A DNA stretch of 64,000 nt from Deltaproteobacteria bacterium (GCA_016218915.1 JACRCQ010000073.1:124001-188000); one strand, 5' to 3'; positions 10,036-18,902 are shown, counted from the first letter of the stretch. Program-made: numbers and translations. Notes: generated from the sequence alone by a model not told the origin.

Positions 10036-11054
10036 GCCGCCCCTCCGTGGGACTCACCGTCGCTCGAGGCTTTTGCCGGCATCGGCGTGGAGATGTCCTT
10101 GGGGCGGGGCGTCTTCTCCGCGCTCGGCATGGGCGAGGTCTTGGGAGCAGCCGGCGGCTTGGAGATGGACGTGACCCTGGGCGGAGGCGGCGTGGCGATC
10201 GCGATCCTTCCACTCGTGGGCGAGGCGATCGACTTCTTCGTATCCTTCTTGCCCTTCTTCACGGGCTGTGCGCGCCCGAAGATCCGCAGCAGCGTGGTGC
10301 GGAGCTCGTCAGGATCGAGGTTGGTCACGATGTTGCCGTTGAAGCAGAAGCTGATCGTGGCGCGCTCCTCGCTGACCACGATCACGACCGCGTCGGTCTC
10401 CTCGGTGATGCCGATGGCTGCGCGGTGACGCGAGCCGAACGCTGGATCGATGTTGCGTGCCTCGGGCATGGGGAAGAACACGCCCGCCTTGGCCAGACGC
10501 AGGTGACGGATGATCACCGCGCCGTCGTGCAGCTTGTTGGCCTGCTCCGGGATGAAGATCGTCAGGAGCAGATCCTTGCTCACGGCCGAGTCGAGCGTGA
10601 TGCCCTGGCCCACCACGAACTCGTCGAGGTTGGCGTCCTGCTCGAACGCGATCAGCGCACCCATGCGGTGTCGGGCGATCTCGGTCACCGCCGCGACCAC
10701 CTCGTCGACCACGCGCGTCTCCATGGCGCGCCCCAGCCCTCCGAGCAGGGCGCTGGAGCCGATGCGCATGAGCGCGCGACGGATGTCGTTCTGGAACACG
10801 ACGACGACGATCAGGATGAACGACGAAAGCAGGGAGGAGAAGACGTTCTGCAGGGTGACCAGGCCGAGCCACTTGGCAGCGACGTACACGAGGAAGATGA
10901 GCCCGAGGCCCATGCCCATCTGCACGGCGCGGGTGCCCTTGATGACGAGCAGGACGCGGTAGATGATGAAGGCGACGACGAACAGGTCGAGCAGATCCAC
11001 GAGGATCTGCAGGATGGGGCGGTTGGCGAAGACGTGGAGGAAACCCTCAAGCAT
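10032..11054 (-). CDS. cdaA: Diadenylate cyclase CdaA (DisA_N domain)
   Basis: A 340-residue membrane-bound cyclase making cyclic di-AMP from two ATP. Three N-terminal helices lie within about residues 10-90. The DisA_N domain follows with both catalytic motifs: HDGAVII near residue 170 and SRHRAAIG near residue 205. After about residue 265 there is a tail of roughly 70 residues rich in Lys, Pro, Thr and Ser that core CdaA proteins do not need. The gene overlaps folP by 8 bp upstream and cdaR by 4 bp downstream, the widely conserved folP-cdaA-cdaR order. Confidence 0.95.
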   Translation of the reverse strand: MLEGFLHVFANRPILQILVDLLDLFVVAFIIYRVLLVIKGTRAVQMGMGLGLIFLVYVAAKWLGLVTLQNVFSSLLSSFILIVVVVFQNDIRRALMRIGSSALLGGLGRAMETRVVDEVVAAVTEIARHRMGALIAFEQDANLDEFVVGQGITLDSAVSKDLLLTIFIPEQANKLHDGAVIIRHLRLAKAGVFFPMPEARNIDPAFGSRHRAAIGITEETDAVVIVVSEERATISFCFNGNIVTNLDPDELRTTLLRIFGRAQPVKKGKKDTKKSIASPTSGRIAIATPPPPRVTSISKPPAAPKTSPMPSAEKTPRPKDISTPMPAKASSDGESHGGAA

Positions 11055-11997
11055 GGGTCGCCTCCTTGCGCTTGGGTGGAAGCAGCAGCCCCACCGCGCG
11101 CGCCACGGCCAGCGCCTGACGCACCTCGATCACGTCGTGCACCCGCAGGACTGCAGCTCCTCGCGCCGCTGCCGCGATGCACGCTGCCGCGGTCCCTCCC
11201 AGCCTCCTGTGCGGCTCGGTCTTCACCTCGGCCACCAGGAACGACTTGCGGCTGGGCCCAATCACCACCGGGAAGCCCATGGAGACCAGCTCGTCCAGAC
11301 GCCGCACAAGCTCCGCGGAGTGACGAGCCGACTTGTTGAACCCGATTCCGGGATCGAAGAGGATGTGCTTGCGCGCAAGGCCTGCCCGCTCTGCGCGCGC
11401 CTCTGCCTCCAGCCATTCGCGCCGAACGTCGGCCACCACGTCGCCGTAGGCATCCTCGGGCGTGCCTGCAAAGCCGGATGACTCTGTCATCGGCTCGCGC
11501 GCGTGCATCATGATCAGCAGCGAGCCGGTCTCTGCGGCGACCCGCGCCAGTGCGTCGCTGCCGCGCAAGCAGGAGACATCATTGACGATCCTGGCGCCTG
11601 CATCGATCGCGGCGCGCGCCACGGACGGATCGGTCGTGTCGATGGACACCAGAGCGCCCCGGTCGGCAGCGTGACGGATCGGTCCGGACGTACGCTTGAG
11701 CTGCTCGTCAGCGGGAACTGGCGTGTGACGTGGGCGCGTGGATTCGCCGCCAACGTCGATGATCCGTGCGCCTTGCTCGATCATCTCGTCGATCTTCGCG
11801 CAGGCGCGACCAGGATCGAAGTGCTCCCCGCCATCCGAGAACGAGTCGGGAGTGACGTTGAGCACGCCCATGAGCAGTGGAATCCCATCGTCGAACAGCG
11901 AGCCGAACGATGTAGGGATAGCGCTCACAGGTAACGGGTAGCAGGGCAGGGCGCTGCGGGCAACTTCCGTTCCTGGCGGCGATTGCAGACGGATCAC
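11047..11997 (-). CDS. folP: Dihydropteroate synthase
   Basis: A folate biosynthesis enzyme joining 6-hydroxymethyl-dihydropterin diphosphate to p-aminobenzoate. Diagnostic segments are NVTPDSFSDGG, VDVGGESTRP, NDVSCLRG and VIGPSRKSF. The ATG at 11997 gives 316 residues, longer than the usual 270-285. A GTG at 11928 would trim 23 residues and start just before the conserved domain. Neither start has a clear ribosome site. It heads the minus-strand operon containing cdaA and is divergent from the 7TM-HD gene. Confidence 0.92.
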   Translation of the reverse strand: MIRLQSPPGTEVARSALPCYPLPVSAIPTSFGSLFDDGIPLLMGVLNVTPDSFSDGGEHFDPGRACAKIDEMIEQGARIIDVGGESTRPRHTPVPADEQLKRTSGPIRHAADRGALVSIDTTDPSVARAAIDAGARIVNDVSCLRGSDALARVAAETGSLLIMMHAREPMTESSGFAGTPEDAYGDVVADVRREWLEAEARAERAGLARKHILFDPGIGFNKSARHSAELVRRLDELVSMGFPVVIGPSRKSFLVAEVKTEPHRRLGGTAAACIAAAARGAAVLRVHDVIEVRQALAVARAVGLLLPPKRKEATHA

Positions 11998-12027
11998 TCG
12001 CGACCCGACAGCGTGAACCTCACCCCC

Positions 12028-12158
12028 CCGGCCCCCCTCTCCTTGCTGATCGTCTCCTGATCGTCAGGAGAGGGGGGAGCCGGAGAAATGCCTGAGATTG
12101 TTCAGTTCCGTCTGCTCCCCTCCCCTGACGGCGAGGAAGAGGAGGGGCGGGGGAGGGG
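12028..12158. repeat. Composite inverted-repeat element in the folP/pgpH intergenic region
   Basis: Three nested pairs are visible. CCGGCCCCCCTCTCC at 12028-12042 faces GGAGAGGGGGGAGCCGG at 12067-12083. Inside it, CTCCTGA/TCAGGAG at 12054-12070 has a 3-nt loop. A second unit pairs CCCCTCCCC at 12117-12125 with GGGGAGGGG at 12150-12158. The arrangement looks like a REP or small MITE-type intergenic element rather than a simple terminator, since both flanking genes are divergent. Confidence 0.55.
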
Positions 12159-12288
12159 TTCAAGCTTCGTGTCTTGACGCGGGTCGCAGGCGAGCGCGCC
12201 CCCTCTTGCACGATCGTATCTTGCGTTCTAGCGTGATCTGATGTTCTAGAAGCGTGCCGCACCGAGCGGCTGCCCAGGAACACTCCGA

Positions 12289-14046
12289 ATGCTGCGAACG
12301 CGTGTGCGAGCCGGCCCCGTTGCCAGCCTGGTGCTGAGCGTGGTGTTTGCTGTGCTCTTCACCGGCCTGAGCTGCTTCGACCTGTTCATCGACTCCTGGT
12401 CTCCCCAGCTCGGGCAGGCAACCCGCGTGGCCCTTCGCATCCCCCACGGCTCGCGCATCGTGGTCCGCGGTGAAGAAGGCGACTCGCGCATGGTCTACCA
12501 GACCCGGCGCGTCACCATCCCTCCGTTCATCGTCCTCGACGAGACCAAGGACGATCACAGGGAGGCCTTCGCCTACGAGTCCCTTCGAAGACCTCCCAAG
12601 CCGATTCGGCTCGCAGGTTACCTCGTCATCTACGGCACCTTGTCGTTCATGCTCTCGTCGTACATGCGACGGCTGGGGCAGAGCAGGGTGCGTCTGCTGC
12701 GCACGCACATCGGGGTGTTCTCGCTGATCTTCCTGATGACCGCTGTTGCCAAGGGGCTGCTGCTCTTCACCCAGCTTCCCGAGTACTGGGTGCCGGTCGG
12801 GACCGTGTCGATCTGGGTCGCCATGGGGTTCGATCGGCGCACCGCCATGCTCGTCAACCTGATGATGGCGTTCGTGGCTGCGTCGCTGCTGCGCTTTGAC
12901 CTGCTGTTCCTCACGGTCGTCCTCGTGCGCGGCATGATGATCACGCTGCTGCTCTTCAACCGACGCAAGCCCAGGCAGCTGATGCTCGCAGGCACCATCG
13001 CCGGCGTGGCCACGGCCGTGTCCTACATCGCCATGGACGTGGTGTTTGAGGGCACGTTCCATCCCATAGCTGATCTCTCTCTGCTGCTCGACTCGCGGCT
13101 GCTGGCGTGCGTCGGAGGCGGCGCGTTGTGCGGGCTGATCTCGAGCGTGCTGCGCGACCCGGCCGAGCGTCTGCTCGGGCAGGTTCCTCGCGACAAGCTG
13201 CTCGACCTGACCGACATCGAGAGCCCGCTGCTCAAGAAGCTGTCCGAGGAAGCGCCAGGCACGTGGGAGCACTCGCGCGCCATGGCCAACCTCGCGGAAG
13301 CTGCAGCGGCAGCCATCGGTGCGGATCCCCTGCTCACGCGCGTGGGCGCCTACTACCACGACGTGGGGAAGACGATTCAGCCCAAGTACTTCGTGGAGAA
13401 CCAGAGCCCAGGGGAGCCCTCGCCGCACGAGGGGCTCGAGCCCGAGGTGTCGGCCGACGCGATCATGGCGCACGTGGTGCTCGGCACGCGCATGCTGCGC
13501 GAAGCGGGCATTCCCGAGCCAGTGGTGGAGTTCGCGTATACCCACCACGGCACGCAGCTGGTCGAGTACTTCTGGAACAAGTACCTCGAGCAGAATGGGC
13601 TCAAGGATGGCGCAGCGACGCCGGCTTCGGACAAGCCTGCGCCGCGTACCGAAGATCACTTCCGGTATCCTGGGATGAAGCCGCAGACCAAGGAGACCGC
13701 GATCCTGATGCTGGTCGACTCGGTCGAAGCGGCGTCGCGCACGGTCTCTCCGCCGGAGTACGACAAGTTCGAGGAGATGATCCGGCGCGTGGTGTTCTAC
13801 AAGCTGGCTTCGGGGCAGCTCGACGATTGCGGGCTGCGCATGGATGATCTGCGCACCCTCATCCAGCGTCTGGCCACTACGCTCGTCAACGTCTACCACG
13901 CGCGCATCAAGTACCCGTGGCAGCGTCAGCAGGAGCACCTCCCTGCCCAGAGCTACACCACGCCGCCGCCGCAGCCTGTGGTGCCGCTCGCGGTCTCGCC
14001 ACCTGCGCCGCCTGCCGAAGACACGATCGCGAAGCGCGGGAACTAG
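12289..14046 (+). CDS. pgpH: 7TM-HD phosphodiesterase, PgpH-like (c-di-AMP hydrolase)
   Basis: A 585-residue membrane protein. After a first helix (about 9-35) comes a short outside region of roughly 60 residues, then a cluster of membrane helices (about 105-275), then a cytoplasmic HD domain. Metal and catalytic residues are visible as TWEHSRAM, YYHDVGK, HVVLGTRML and YTHHGTQ. Family members (Listeria PgpH, YqfF) hydrolyse cyclic di-AMP. The long extracellular HDED domain of Firmicutes PgpH is much reduced here. Lying back to back with folP-cdaA-cdaR supports a c-di-AMP role. The C-terminal 35 residues are a Pro/Gln-rich tail. Confidence 0.9.
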   Translation: MLRTRVRAGPVASLVLSVVFAVLFTGLSCFDLFIDSWSPQLGQATRVALRIPHGSRIVVRGEEGDSRMVYQTRRVTIPPFIVLDETKDDHREAFAYESLRRPPKPIRLAGYLVIYGTLSFMLSSYMRRLGQSRVRLLRTHIGVFSLIFLMTAVAKGLLLFTQLPEYWVPVGTVSIWVAMGFDRRTAMLVNLMMAFVAASLLRFDLLFLTVVLVRGMMITLLLFNRRKPRQLMLAGTIAGVATAVSYIAMDVVFEGTFHPIADLSLLLDSRLLACVGGGALCGLISSVLRDPAERLLGQVPRDKLLDLTDIESPLLKKLSEEAPGTWEHSRAMANLAEAAAAAIGADPLLTRVGAYYHDVGKTIQPKYFVENQSPGEPSPHEGLEPEVSADAIMAHVVLGTRMLREAGIPEPVVEFAYTHHGTQLVEYFWNKYLEQNGLKDGAATPASDKPAPRTEDHFRYPGMKPQTKETAILMLVDSVEAASRTVSPPEYDKFEEMIRRVVFYKLASGQLDDCGLRMDDLRTLIQRLATTLVNVYHARIKYPWQRQQEHLPAQSYTTPPPQPVVPLAVSPPAPPAEDTIAKRGN

Positions 14047-14142
14047 CCCTCTGCGCCATGCCCTCCGGGGGAGCCTCTGATGCCTCACGCGATGGGAAGG
14101 TTGCGCGAGAAAAAATCCTCCACGCATGCCGTGTCAACTCCC

Positions 14143-14170
14143 TTGACGGTGACGAAGCGGAACTTAACCT
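14143..14170 (+). promoter_or_regulatory. Possible promoter for hsp20
   Basis: TTGACG at 14143-14148 is followed after 16 nt by TAACCT (14165-14170), about 48 nt before the hsp20 start. The -35 is good and the -10 weak (3 of 6). No CIRCE-type inverted repeat and no TGGC-N-TTGC sigma54 element was seen. Confidence 0.25.
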
Positions 14171-14217
14171 GCGTCGTGCATCAACGAACTTCAGGCGATT
14201 TGAAGGAGATTCACGCC

Positions 14218-14640
14218 ATGCTCACCGTATTCAACCCCTGGACCACCCTCGCTCGCGACCTCGATTGGTTCTCACGCTCCAACGAGTCCGACTCCCAGAC
14301 CACGACCAGCTTCGTGCCTCGCCTCGACATCGTCGAAGAGGCTGATCACTACCGCATCGACATCGACCTTCCCGGTGTGGAAGCCAAGGATGTCTCGGTC
14401 ACCGTCGAGCGCAACGTGCTCACCATCTCCGGCGAAAGGAAGCTCGAGAAGGAAGACAAGCGCGAAGGCTACTACCGCCTCGAGCGTCTCAGCGGCTCGT
14501 TTACCCGCGCCTTTGAGCTGCCCAAGGATGTCGATCCCGAGAGCATCAGCGCTGCCAGCAAGAATGGCGTGCTGTCCGTGAGCCTTCCCAAGTCCGCGGT
14601 CGCCAAGGCTCGATCGATCGAAGTCAAGACCCTCTCCTGA
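14218..14640 (+). CDS. Hsp20/alpha-crystallin small heat-shock protein
   Basis: A 140-residue ATP-independent chaperone that holds unfolding proteins. The alpha-crystallin domain runs from about residue 38 (FVPRLDIVEE) to 132, with DLPGVEAKDVSV and the conserved GVLSVSLPK motif near its end. The start at 14218 is fixed by AAGGAGAT 7 nt upstream. An in-frame ATG at 14080 has no such site and adds non-homologous sequence. Transcribed alone. Confidence 0.95.
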   Translation: MLTVFNPWTTLARDLDWFSRSNESDSQTTTSFVPRLDIVEEADHYRIDIDLPGVEAKDVSVTVERNVLTISGERKLEKEDKREGYYRLERLSGSFTRAFELPKDVDPESISAASKNGVLSVSLPKSAVAKARSIEVKTLS

Positions 14641-14693
14641 CCGCACCGACGCTGGTCCAGCCGCTGCGGACCACGTCATATCCTTGACCCGAG

Positions 14694-15674
14694 GTGGCGA
14701 ACGTGGTTGGCACAGAGCCCATGGTTTGTGCATCCAGCGGCCCCTTCGCCACCTTGACCCTGATCGGGGCTGCTGGGATCGTGATCGCGTTCGCAGCCGG
14801 ATGCACGCAGGACAAGACCGCGCACGCGAGCCCTGCGCCGCAGAACCCGCAGCACGGATCGTCGGAGGGGTTCTGCGCTGAGAATGCCGCGCCCACGCCT
14901 TCAGCCACGGCTTCGTCGTGCACCTGCGAGGCGCCGGCTGCGCCTTCCGGCTCCGCAGCCTCGCCCGCACCATCTGCGGCAACGCCCGTGGACCGTCCCG
15001 GGATTCTCCCACGCGACAGCAGGCAGGCCATCGTGGTCACCACGCCGAAGTGGACCGAGTTCCGCGGCAAGGTGCAGCGATACGAATGGGAAGGGGCCGG
15101 ACCCTGGCGTGCGGTGGGCAATGCCATGGCAGTCGCGATCGGACGTCGCGGGCTCGCTTGGGGTCGGGGGCTGCATCCAGACGGGTTGCCGGGTCCGACC
15201 AAACGCGAAGGGGACACCAAGTCTCCTGCGGGCGTGTTCGAGCTTGCGGACGCGTACGGATATGCGGTCGCACCACCGCCGGGCACGACCTGGCCCTATG
15301 GCCGGTTGACCCAAGGGTGGAAGTGCATCGATGACCCGCGGCAGGAAGGCTACAACACGTTGATCATGCCGGACGCGTACTATGCCGAGGCTCCGACCGT
15401 GGCCTGGGACGGCGTGCGTCGCGACGTGGTGTTCGACATGTTCGTGGTGGTCAAGCACAACACGGATCCAGTGGTGCCCGCCGCTGGCTCGTGCGTGCTG
15501 ATCCATCCCTGGACCAACGCGCAGACCCCGACGCAGGGGTGCACGAGCATGTCCAAGAACAGCCTGCAGACCGTGCTTGGCTGGCTGTCTCCCAAGCTCC
15601 ACCCTGTGTTGATCCAGATGCCGGAGGAAGCTCTATCGACAGTGGCGCGAGCCTGGGGAATTCCGGGGCGATAG
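14694..15674 (+). CDS. L,D-transpeptidase (YkuD)-like lipoprotein
   Basis: A predicted 326-residue envelope protein with a hydrophobic segment ending in FAAGC near residue 43, suggesting a lipoprotein. A Pro/Ala/Ser linker follows, then a catalytic region with REGDTKSPAG and the signature IHPW...TQGCTSM, in which His and Cys are the expected catalytic pair of YkuD enzymes. These crosslink peptidoglycan or attach proteins to it. Internal ATG at 14721 is an alternative start; no strong ribosome site decides. The Cys cluster (SSCTC) before the linker is unusual. Confidence 0.8.
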   Translation: MANVVGTEPMVCASSGPFATLTLIGAAGIVIAFAAGCTQDKTAHASPAPQNPQHGSSEGFCAENAAPTPSATASSCTCEAPAAPSGSAASPAPSAATPVDRPGILPRDSRQAIVVTTPKWTEFRGKVQRYEWEGAGPWRAVGNAMAVAIGRRGLAWGRGLHPDGLPGPTKREGDTKSPAGVFELADAYGYAVAPPPGTTWPYGRLTQGWKCIDDPRQEGYNTLIMPDAYYAEAPTVAWDGVRRDVVFDMFVVVKHNTDPVVPAAGSCVLIHPWTNAQTPTQGCTSMSKNSLQTVLGWLSPKLHPVLIQMPEEALSTVARAWGIPGR

Positions 15675-15688
15675 AGCGCAGCTACGTT

Positions 15689-15713
15689 GGAGCCGCGACC
15701 GTAAGGGAGCGGG
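15689..15713. repeat. Dispersed repeat, GAGCCGCGACCGT type
   Basis: This copy just after the transpeptidase gene reads GGAGCCGCGACCGTAAGGGA followed by GCGGG. It matches 41055-41078 almost base for base, although that copy is inside a coding region. Confidence 0.55.
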
Positions 15714-15734
15714 CTGCCAATCCTCGTTGAAAAC

Positions 15735-15756
15735 GCGGCCGCCTCAAGGCGGCCGC
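15735..15756. terminator. Strong hairpin, probable bidirectional terminator
   Basis: A perfect 9-bp stem GCGGCCGCC/GGCGGCCGC closes a TCAA loop between two convergent genes. There is no T-run, so termination strength is uncertain, but position and stability fit. Confidence 0.5.
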
Positions 15757-15806
15757 TGGTGCAAGGTGAGCTTCGATGTTCAAGCCGCAGCGGCTTTGAA
15801 GGAGCG

Positions 15807-15830
15807 CCCTGCCTTGCAGCGGCGGCAGGG
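15807..15830. terminator. Second hairpin between convergent genes
   Basis: CCCTGCC and GGCAGGG form a 7-bp stem around a 10-nt loop. A shorter hairpin (AAGCCG-CAG-CGGCTT, 15782-15796) lies just before it. Together with 15735-15756 this makes a stack of three hairpins in 100 bp. Confidence 0.35.
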
Positions 15831-15878
15831 TTCACCCTGACGCTTTATCTAGGACAGGGACGCGCCCCCGCATTTCGG

Positions 15879-15903
15879 TCCGCTCGCTGACGCTCGCGGC
15901 TCC
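15879..15903. repeat. Dispersed repeat, CTGACGCTCGCGGCTCC type
   Basis: CCGCTCGCTGACGCTCGCGG followed by CTCC. It is the same family as 6052-6076 and lies in inverse orientation to the copy at 15689, so the intergenic region carries an inverted pair. Confidence 0.5.
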
Positions 15904-15946
15904 AGAATCGCCTCGGCATCCGCGTCGAAGCAATCGGTGCTCTCGT

Positions 15947-18061
15947 CTACTTCCGCCCGTTGCTGACCCACTGCACGGCCTCATCGACCATGATGTGCCC
16001 CCAACTGCCCGTGGCGATGTCGACCACTTCCATCCGGGCCTGCTTTCCCTTGTAGGGCGCGATGTCCCACACACGCCGCCCCAGGTTCTCGCGGTTGCTC
16101 CCTGTGGCGTAGAAGACCCGCTTTCCATCGATCAGCAGCGACACACGCAGCTTGTCCGGATCTCGTCCTCCGCCCACCCGCACTATCATCTTGTCGCCCA
16201 CGAGCGCGAAAGGCGGCGAGAGCAGCCGTCCTGTGGCCTTGTCTCCCTCGTTGGCAGTGAACGTGTTGACGTAGCTGCCTGCGTGGCCGAACACGCCCAG
16301 CTGGCCGTGAATGATTCCCTGGGTCGGGAAGGTGGCAAACGCGCTGCCGGAGGGGGTCCAGAAAGCGACCTCGGAGGGGTCGAAGTGGATGGCGGTCTCC
16401 GGCAGGAAGCGCCCATCGACCAGATCCTCCTTGATCCAGAGTCCGTCCGGATCGATTCCCTGGGGGAAGTCCGTGAAGAGGTAGTAGCCGTTGCCGGTCA
16501 GATCGCCCGAGATCCATCCCCACTTCACGTAGGTGGGCTTCTTGCTGAGCATGTACTCGCGCGGCGCCCACTTCTCGTGCCCTGGCTTGCCCTTGCCGAA
16601 TCCGCTCACCTTCATCCGGGAAGTGTTGGGATCGACCACGCCCAGCGCATCGATCACGCTCAGGTCTGCAAAGAACCCAGCAGCCCCGATGTCGCCCACC
16701 ACCATGCTCGAGCCCGGCCGTACGAAGCGAGCTAGCCAGCGCATGTACCGCACGTTTCCGTCGACGACGTCGCTCCAGCGCAGATACTCGCCTGTGTAGG
16801 GCCCGCGCTCCATCAGGCGGTTGGTGAAATGCGCCAGGCCATAGCCCGATGCCCCGCCCAGGGCACCGATCAGGGAAGCCACCAGGATCGGGTTGCGTCG
16901 CATTGGCTTCCACCAGCGGTGCGACGACACCATCGCGATCACCCCGTCGAAGGTGCGGGCGATCAGCAGGTAGAGCATGGGGAGCAGCACGATGAAGAAC
17001 CGATGGCCGGTGTAGAAGTCGCCGCCCACGTAGGTGATCCAGGCCATGTGGAAGAGCACGAACAGAAGCAGCCAACGCACGATCGGCTGGTGCACCCAGC
17101 GCAGGGCGAGCAGGGCTGCGACGGGAAGGTAGTATCGATCCTCAAGGAAGGTCCTGGAGTACTCGAGCCCCCGCTGCACGCCGTCGAACGTGCTCGCCAC
17201 CTTCAGGTAGAACGTGTTGGGAAGCAGCAGCCCGTAGTAGCGCCATCGCCACAGGAACCACACGCCGGTGATGAGCAGCCAGATCGCGACCGTCTTGCCC
17301 AGCAGAGCCGCACGTGTCACCCGAGAGCTTCCGTCGTCGCCGCGCTTGCGCACCAGATCCAGCGCAAAGGCCAGTGCGAACGTGGCTCCGAACAAGCCCG
17401 CATCCGGACGCGACAGGTTGGCGAGCCCGAGCAGGATCCCGGTCCACAGCCATCGGCGTGGAGAGGTGCCGAGGGCGAAGAGCAAGGCACCGAGCATGCA
17501 GAGCAGGACCAGGTGGTTCTCGAGCCCGCTGACCGCGTAGCCCTGGTAGGAGTTGTCGAGCACGCACAGGACGATGGCGAGGCCGACCGGAACCCAGGAT
17601 CGACGCATCATGCGTCGCGCGATCCAGTAGACGAGGCACAGGTCGAGCAGGGCGATGACGAGGTTGAACAGGATGGCAGCCGTGGTCAGGTCGGCGTGCA
17701 ACGCGCGAGCAACCATGAACACCGGCGTGAGCGCGATGATCCACAGGAAGTTGGTGTAACCCTCGACGTACTCGCCGGGATTGAAGACGATCCCCCGGCC
17801 GAGCATCAGGTTCTTCGAGTAGTTGAACGAGATGTAGGCGTCGTCGATGACGTTGTAGTGGTAGAGCCGCGCGTACCACAGTGCGACCTGGGCGAGCAGC
17901 ACCACGGCGATCAGCAGGACCCACGCGGCTGGATCGTGAAATCCCACTTCGCGCCCGCGGCGTCGGATGCGTGCTCCCATCGAGCGCAGCGCATACGCCT
18001 GACCGACTGCGGGGTCAAACACCCCCGTCGTGCGTCGAGCGGCCAGTGCGCACGGATGCAC
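15947..18061 (-). CDS. Multi-span GT-C glycosyltransferase-like membrane protein (AftB/LphB type)
   Basis: A protein of up to 704 residues with about nine to eleven hydrophobic helices in the first 430 and a soluble extracytoplasmic C-terminal part. The first outside loop has the pattern DDAYISFNYSKNLMLGRG followed by FNPGEYVEGYTNFLW; the Asp pair and VEGYTN are hallmarks of AftB/LphB-like GT-C enzymes that use lipid-linked sugars. An ATG at 17980 would skip a poor 27-residue leader and is a plausible true start. Donor and acceptor are unknown. The end of the gene faces the transpeptidase gene across a hairpin-rich gap. Confidence 0.8.
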   Translation of the reverse strand: MHPCALAARRTTGVFDPAVGQAYALRSMGARIRRRGREVGFHDPAAWVLLIAVVLLAQVALWYARLYHYNVIDDAYISFNYSKNLMLGRGIVFNPGEYVEGYTNFLWIIALTPVFMVARALHADLTTAAILFNLVIALLDLCLVYWIARRMMRRSWVPVGLAIVLCVLDNSYQGYAVSGLENHLVLLCMLGALLFALGTSPRRWLWTGILLGLANLSRPDAGLFGATFALAFALDLVRKRGDDGSSRVTRAALLGKTVAIWLLITGVWFLWRWRYYGLLLPNTFYLKVASTFDGVQRGLEYSRTFLEDRYYLPVAALLALRWVHQPIVRWLLLFVLFHMAWITYVGGDFYTGHRFFIVLLPMLYLLIARTFDGVIAMVSSHRWWKPMRRNPILVASLIGALGGASGYGLAHFTNRLMERGPYTGEYLRWSDVVDGNVRYMRWLARFVRPGSSMVVGDIGAAGFFADLSVIDALGVVDPNTSRMKVSGFGKGKPGHEKWAPREYMLSKKPTYVKWGWISGDLTGNGYYLFTDFPQGIDPDGLWIKEDLVDGRFLPETAIHFDPSEVAFWTPSGSAFATFPTQGIIHGQLGVFGHAGSYVNTFTANEGDKATGRLLSPPFALVGDKMIVRVGGGRDPDKLRVSLLIDGKRVFYATGSNRENLGRRVWDIAPYKGKQARMEVVDIATGSWGHIMVDEAVQWVSNGRK

Positions 18062-18077
18062 CCGGCGGTCATTTGCC

Positions 18078-18105
18078 TTGACGCCTGTGCGGGCTGCTCA
18101 ATACT
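18078..18105 (+). promoter_or_regulatory. Probable promoter of the DtxR-type regulator, giving a near-leaderless mRNA
   Basis: TTGACG (18078-18083), a 16-nt spacer and AATACT (18100-18105, 4 of 6 to consensus). Transcription would begin about 18112, one or two bases before the ATG at 18114, and no Shine-Dalgarno lies between. Confidence 0.35.
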
Positions 18106-18113
18106 CGTGATCC

Positions 18114-18902
18114 ATGCCCACAGGTTCCAAGAGTCGCGGACAGCCCACGCCGGTGGGGACGCTCTCGGAGAGCCTGGAGGACTACCTCGAGATCATCCTG
18201 CAGCTGCAGCAGGAGAAGCGTGTGGCGCGGGTTCGCGACATCGCCACGCGAAAGGGCGTGTCGAACGCCAGCGTCTCCAACGCGCTGGCGCGCCTGGCCC
18301 GCGACGGGTTCGTGGTGCACGAGGCGCACGAGTTTGTGGAGCTCACGGATCGGGGCGCGGAGCTGGCGCGAAGGGTGCTCCGCCGCCACGAGTTCCTGAT
18401 CCTGTTCCTGCGAGACGTACTGCAGGTCTCGCCAGAGACGGCTGAGACGGACGCTTGTGCGATCGAGCATCAGGTCAGCTCCGAGACGTTGGAGCGGCTT
18501 GCTTCGTTCTATCAGTTCGTTTGCTCGTGCCCCAGGGCGGGCACAGGGTTCCTCGAGGCCTTTGCGGCTTGCTGCTCGTCAGGCAGAAAAGGCTCGGACA
18601 GCGCGGACTCGCTCTGCGCCCAGTGCAAGGTCGTCACGGCCTGGCCTTCGGATTCCCAGGATCTGGGGCTCGTTCCCTTGGCCTCTCTGAGCCCCGGCGA
18701 GACGGGCGTGCTGGTACGGCTCAGCGTCGGATCGCCGGAGCGCGAGCGGCTGGTCGACGCGGGCTTGCTGCCCAACGTGCGCATCGAGGTCACCCGTTCC
18801 GCCACCGAGGGCAAGGCCATGCGCGTGTCGGTCCAGGGGAGCCAGATCGACGTCGACCCGCAGCTTGCTTCAGGGATCCTGGTACGCCGTCTCGCGGGTT
18901 GA
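18114..18902 (+). CDS. DtxR/MntR-type metal-dependent regulator with FeoA-like domain
   Basis: A 262-residue transcription regulator. Residues of about 15-78 form a winged helix (SLEDYLEIIL, VRDIATRKGVSNASVSNAL), followed by the dimerisation region with metal-site-like ETDACAIEHQVS. The C-terminal 80 residues (LSPGETGVLVRL) resemble an SH3/FeoA domain. Between them is an unusual Cys-rich stretch with CSC, CC and CAQC, absent from standard DtxR and perhaps an extra metal or redox site. It probably controls iron or manganese genes, but none are adjacent. It is divergent from the GT-C gene. Confidence 0.85.
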   Translation: MPTGSKSRGQPTPVGTLSESLEDYLEIILQLQQEKRVARVRDIATRKGVSNASVSNALARLARDGFVVHEAHEFVELTDRGAELARRVLRRHEFLILFLRDVLQVSPETAETDACAIEHQVSSETLERLASFYQFVCSCPRAGTGFLEAFAACCSSGRKGSDSADSLCAQCKVVTAWPSDSQDLGLVPLASLSPGETGVLVRLSVGSPERERLVDAGLLPNVRIEVTRSATEGKAMRVSVQGSQIDVDPQLASGILVRRLAG

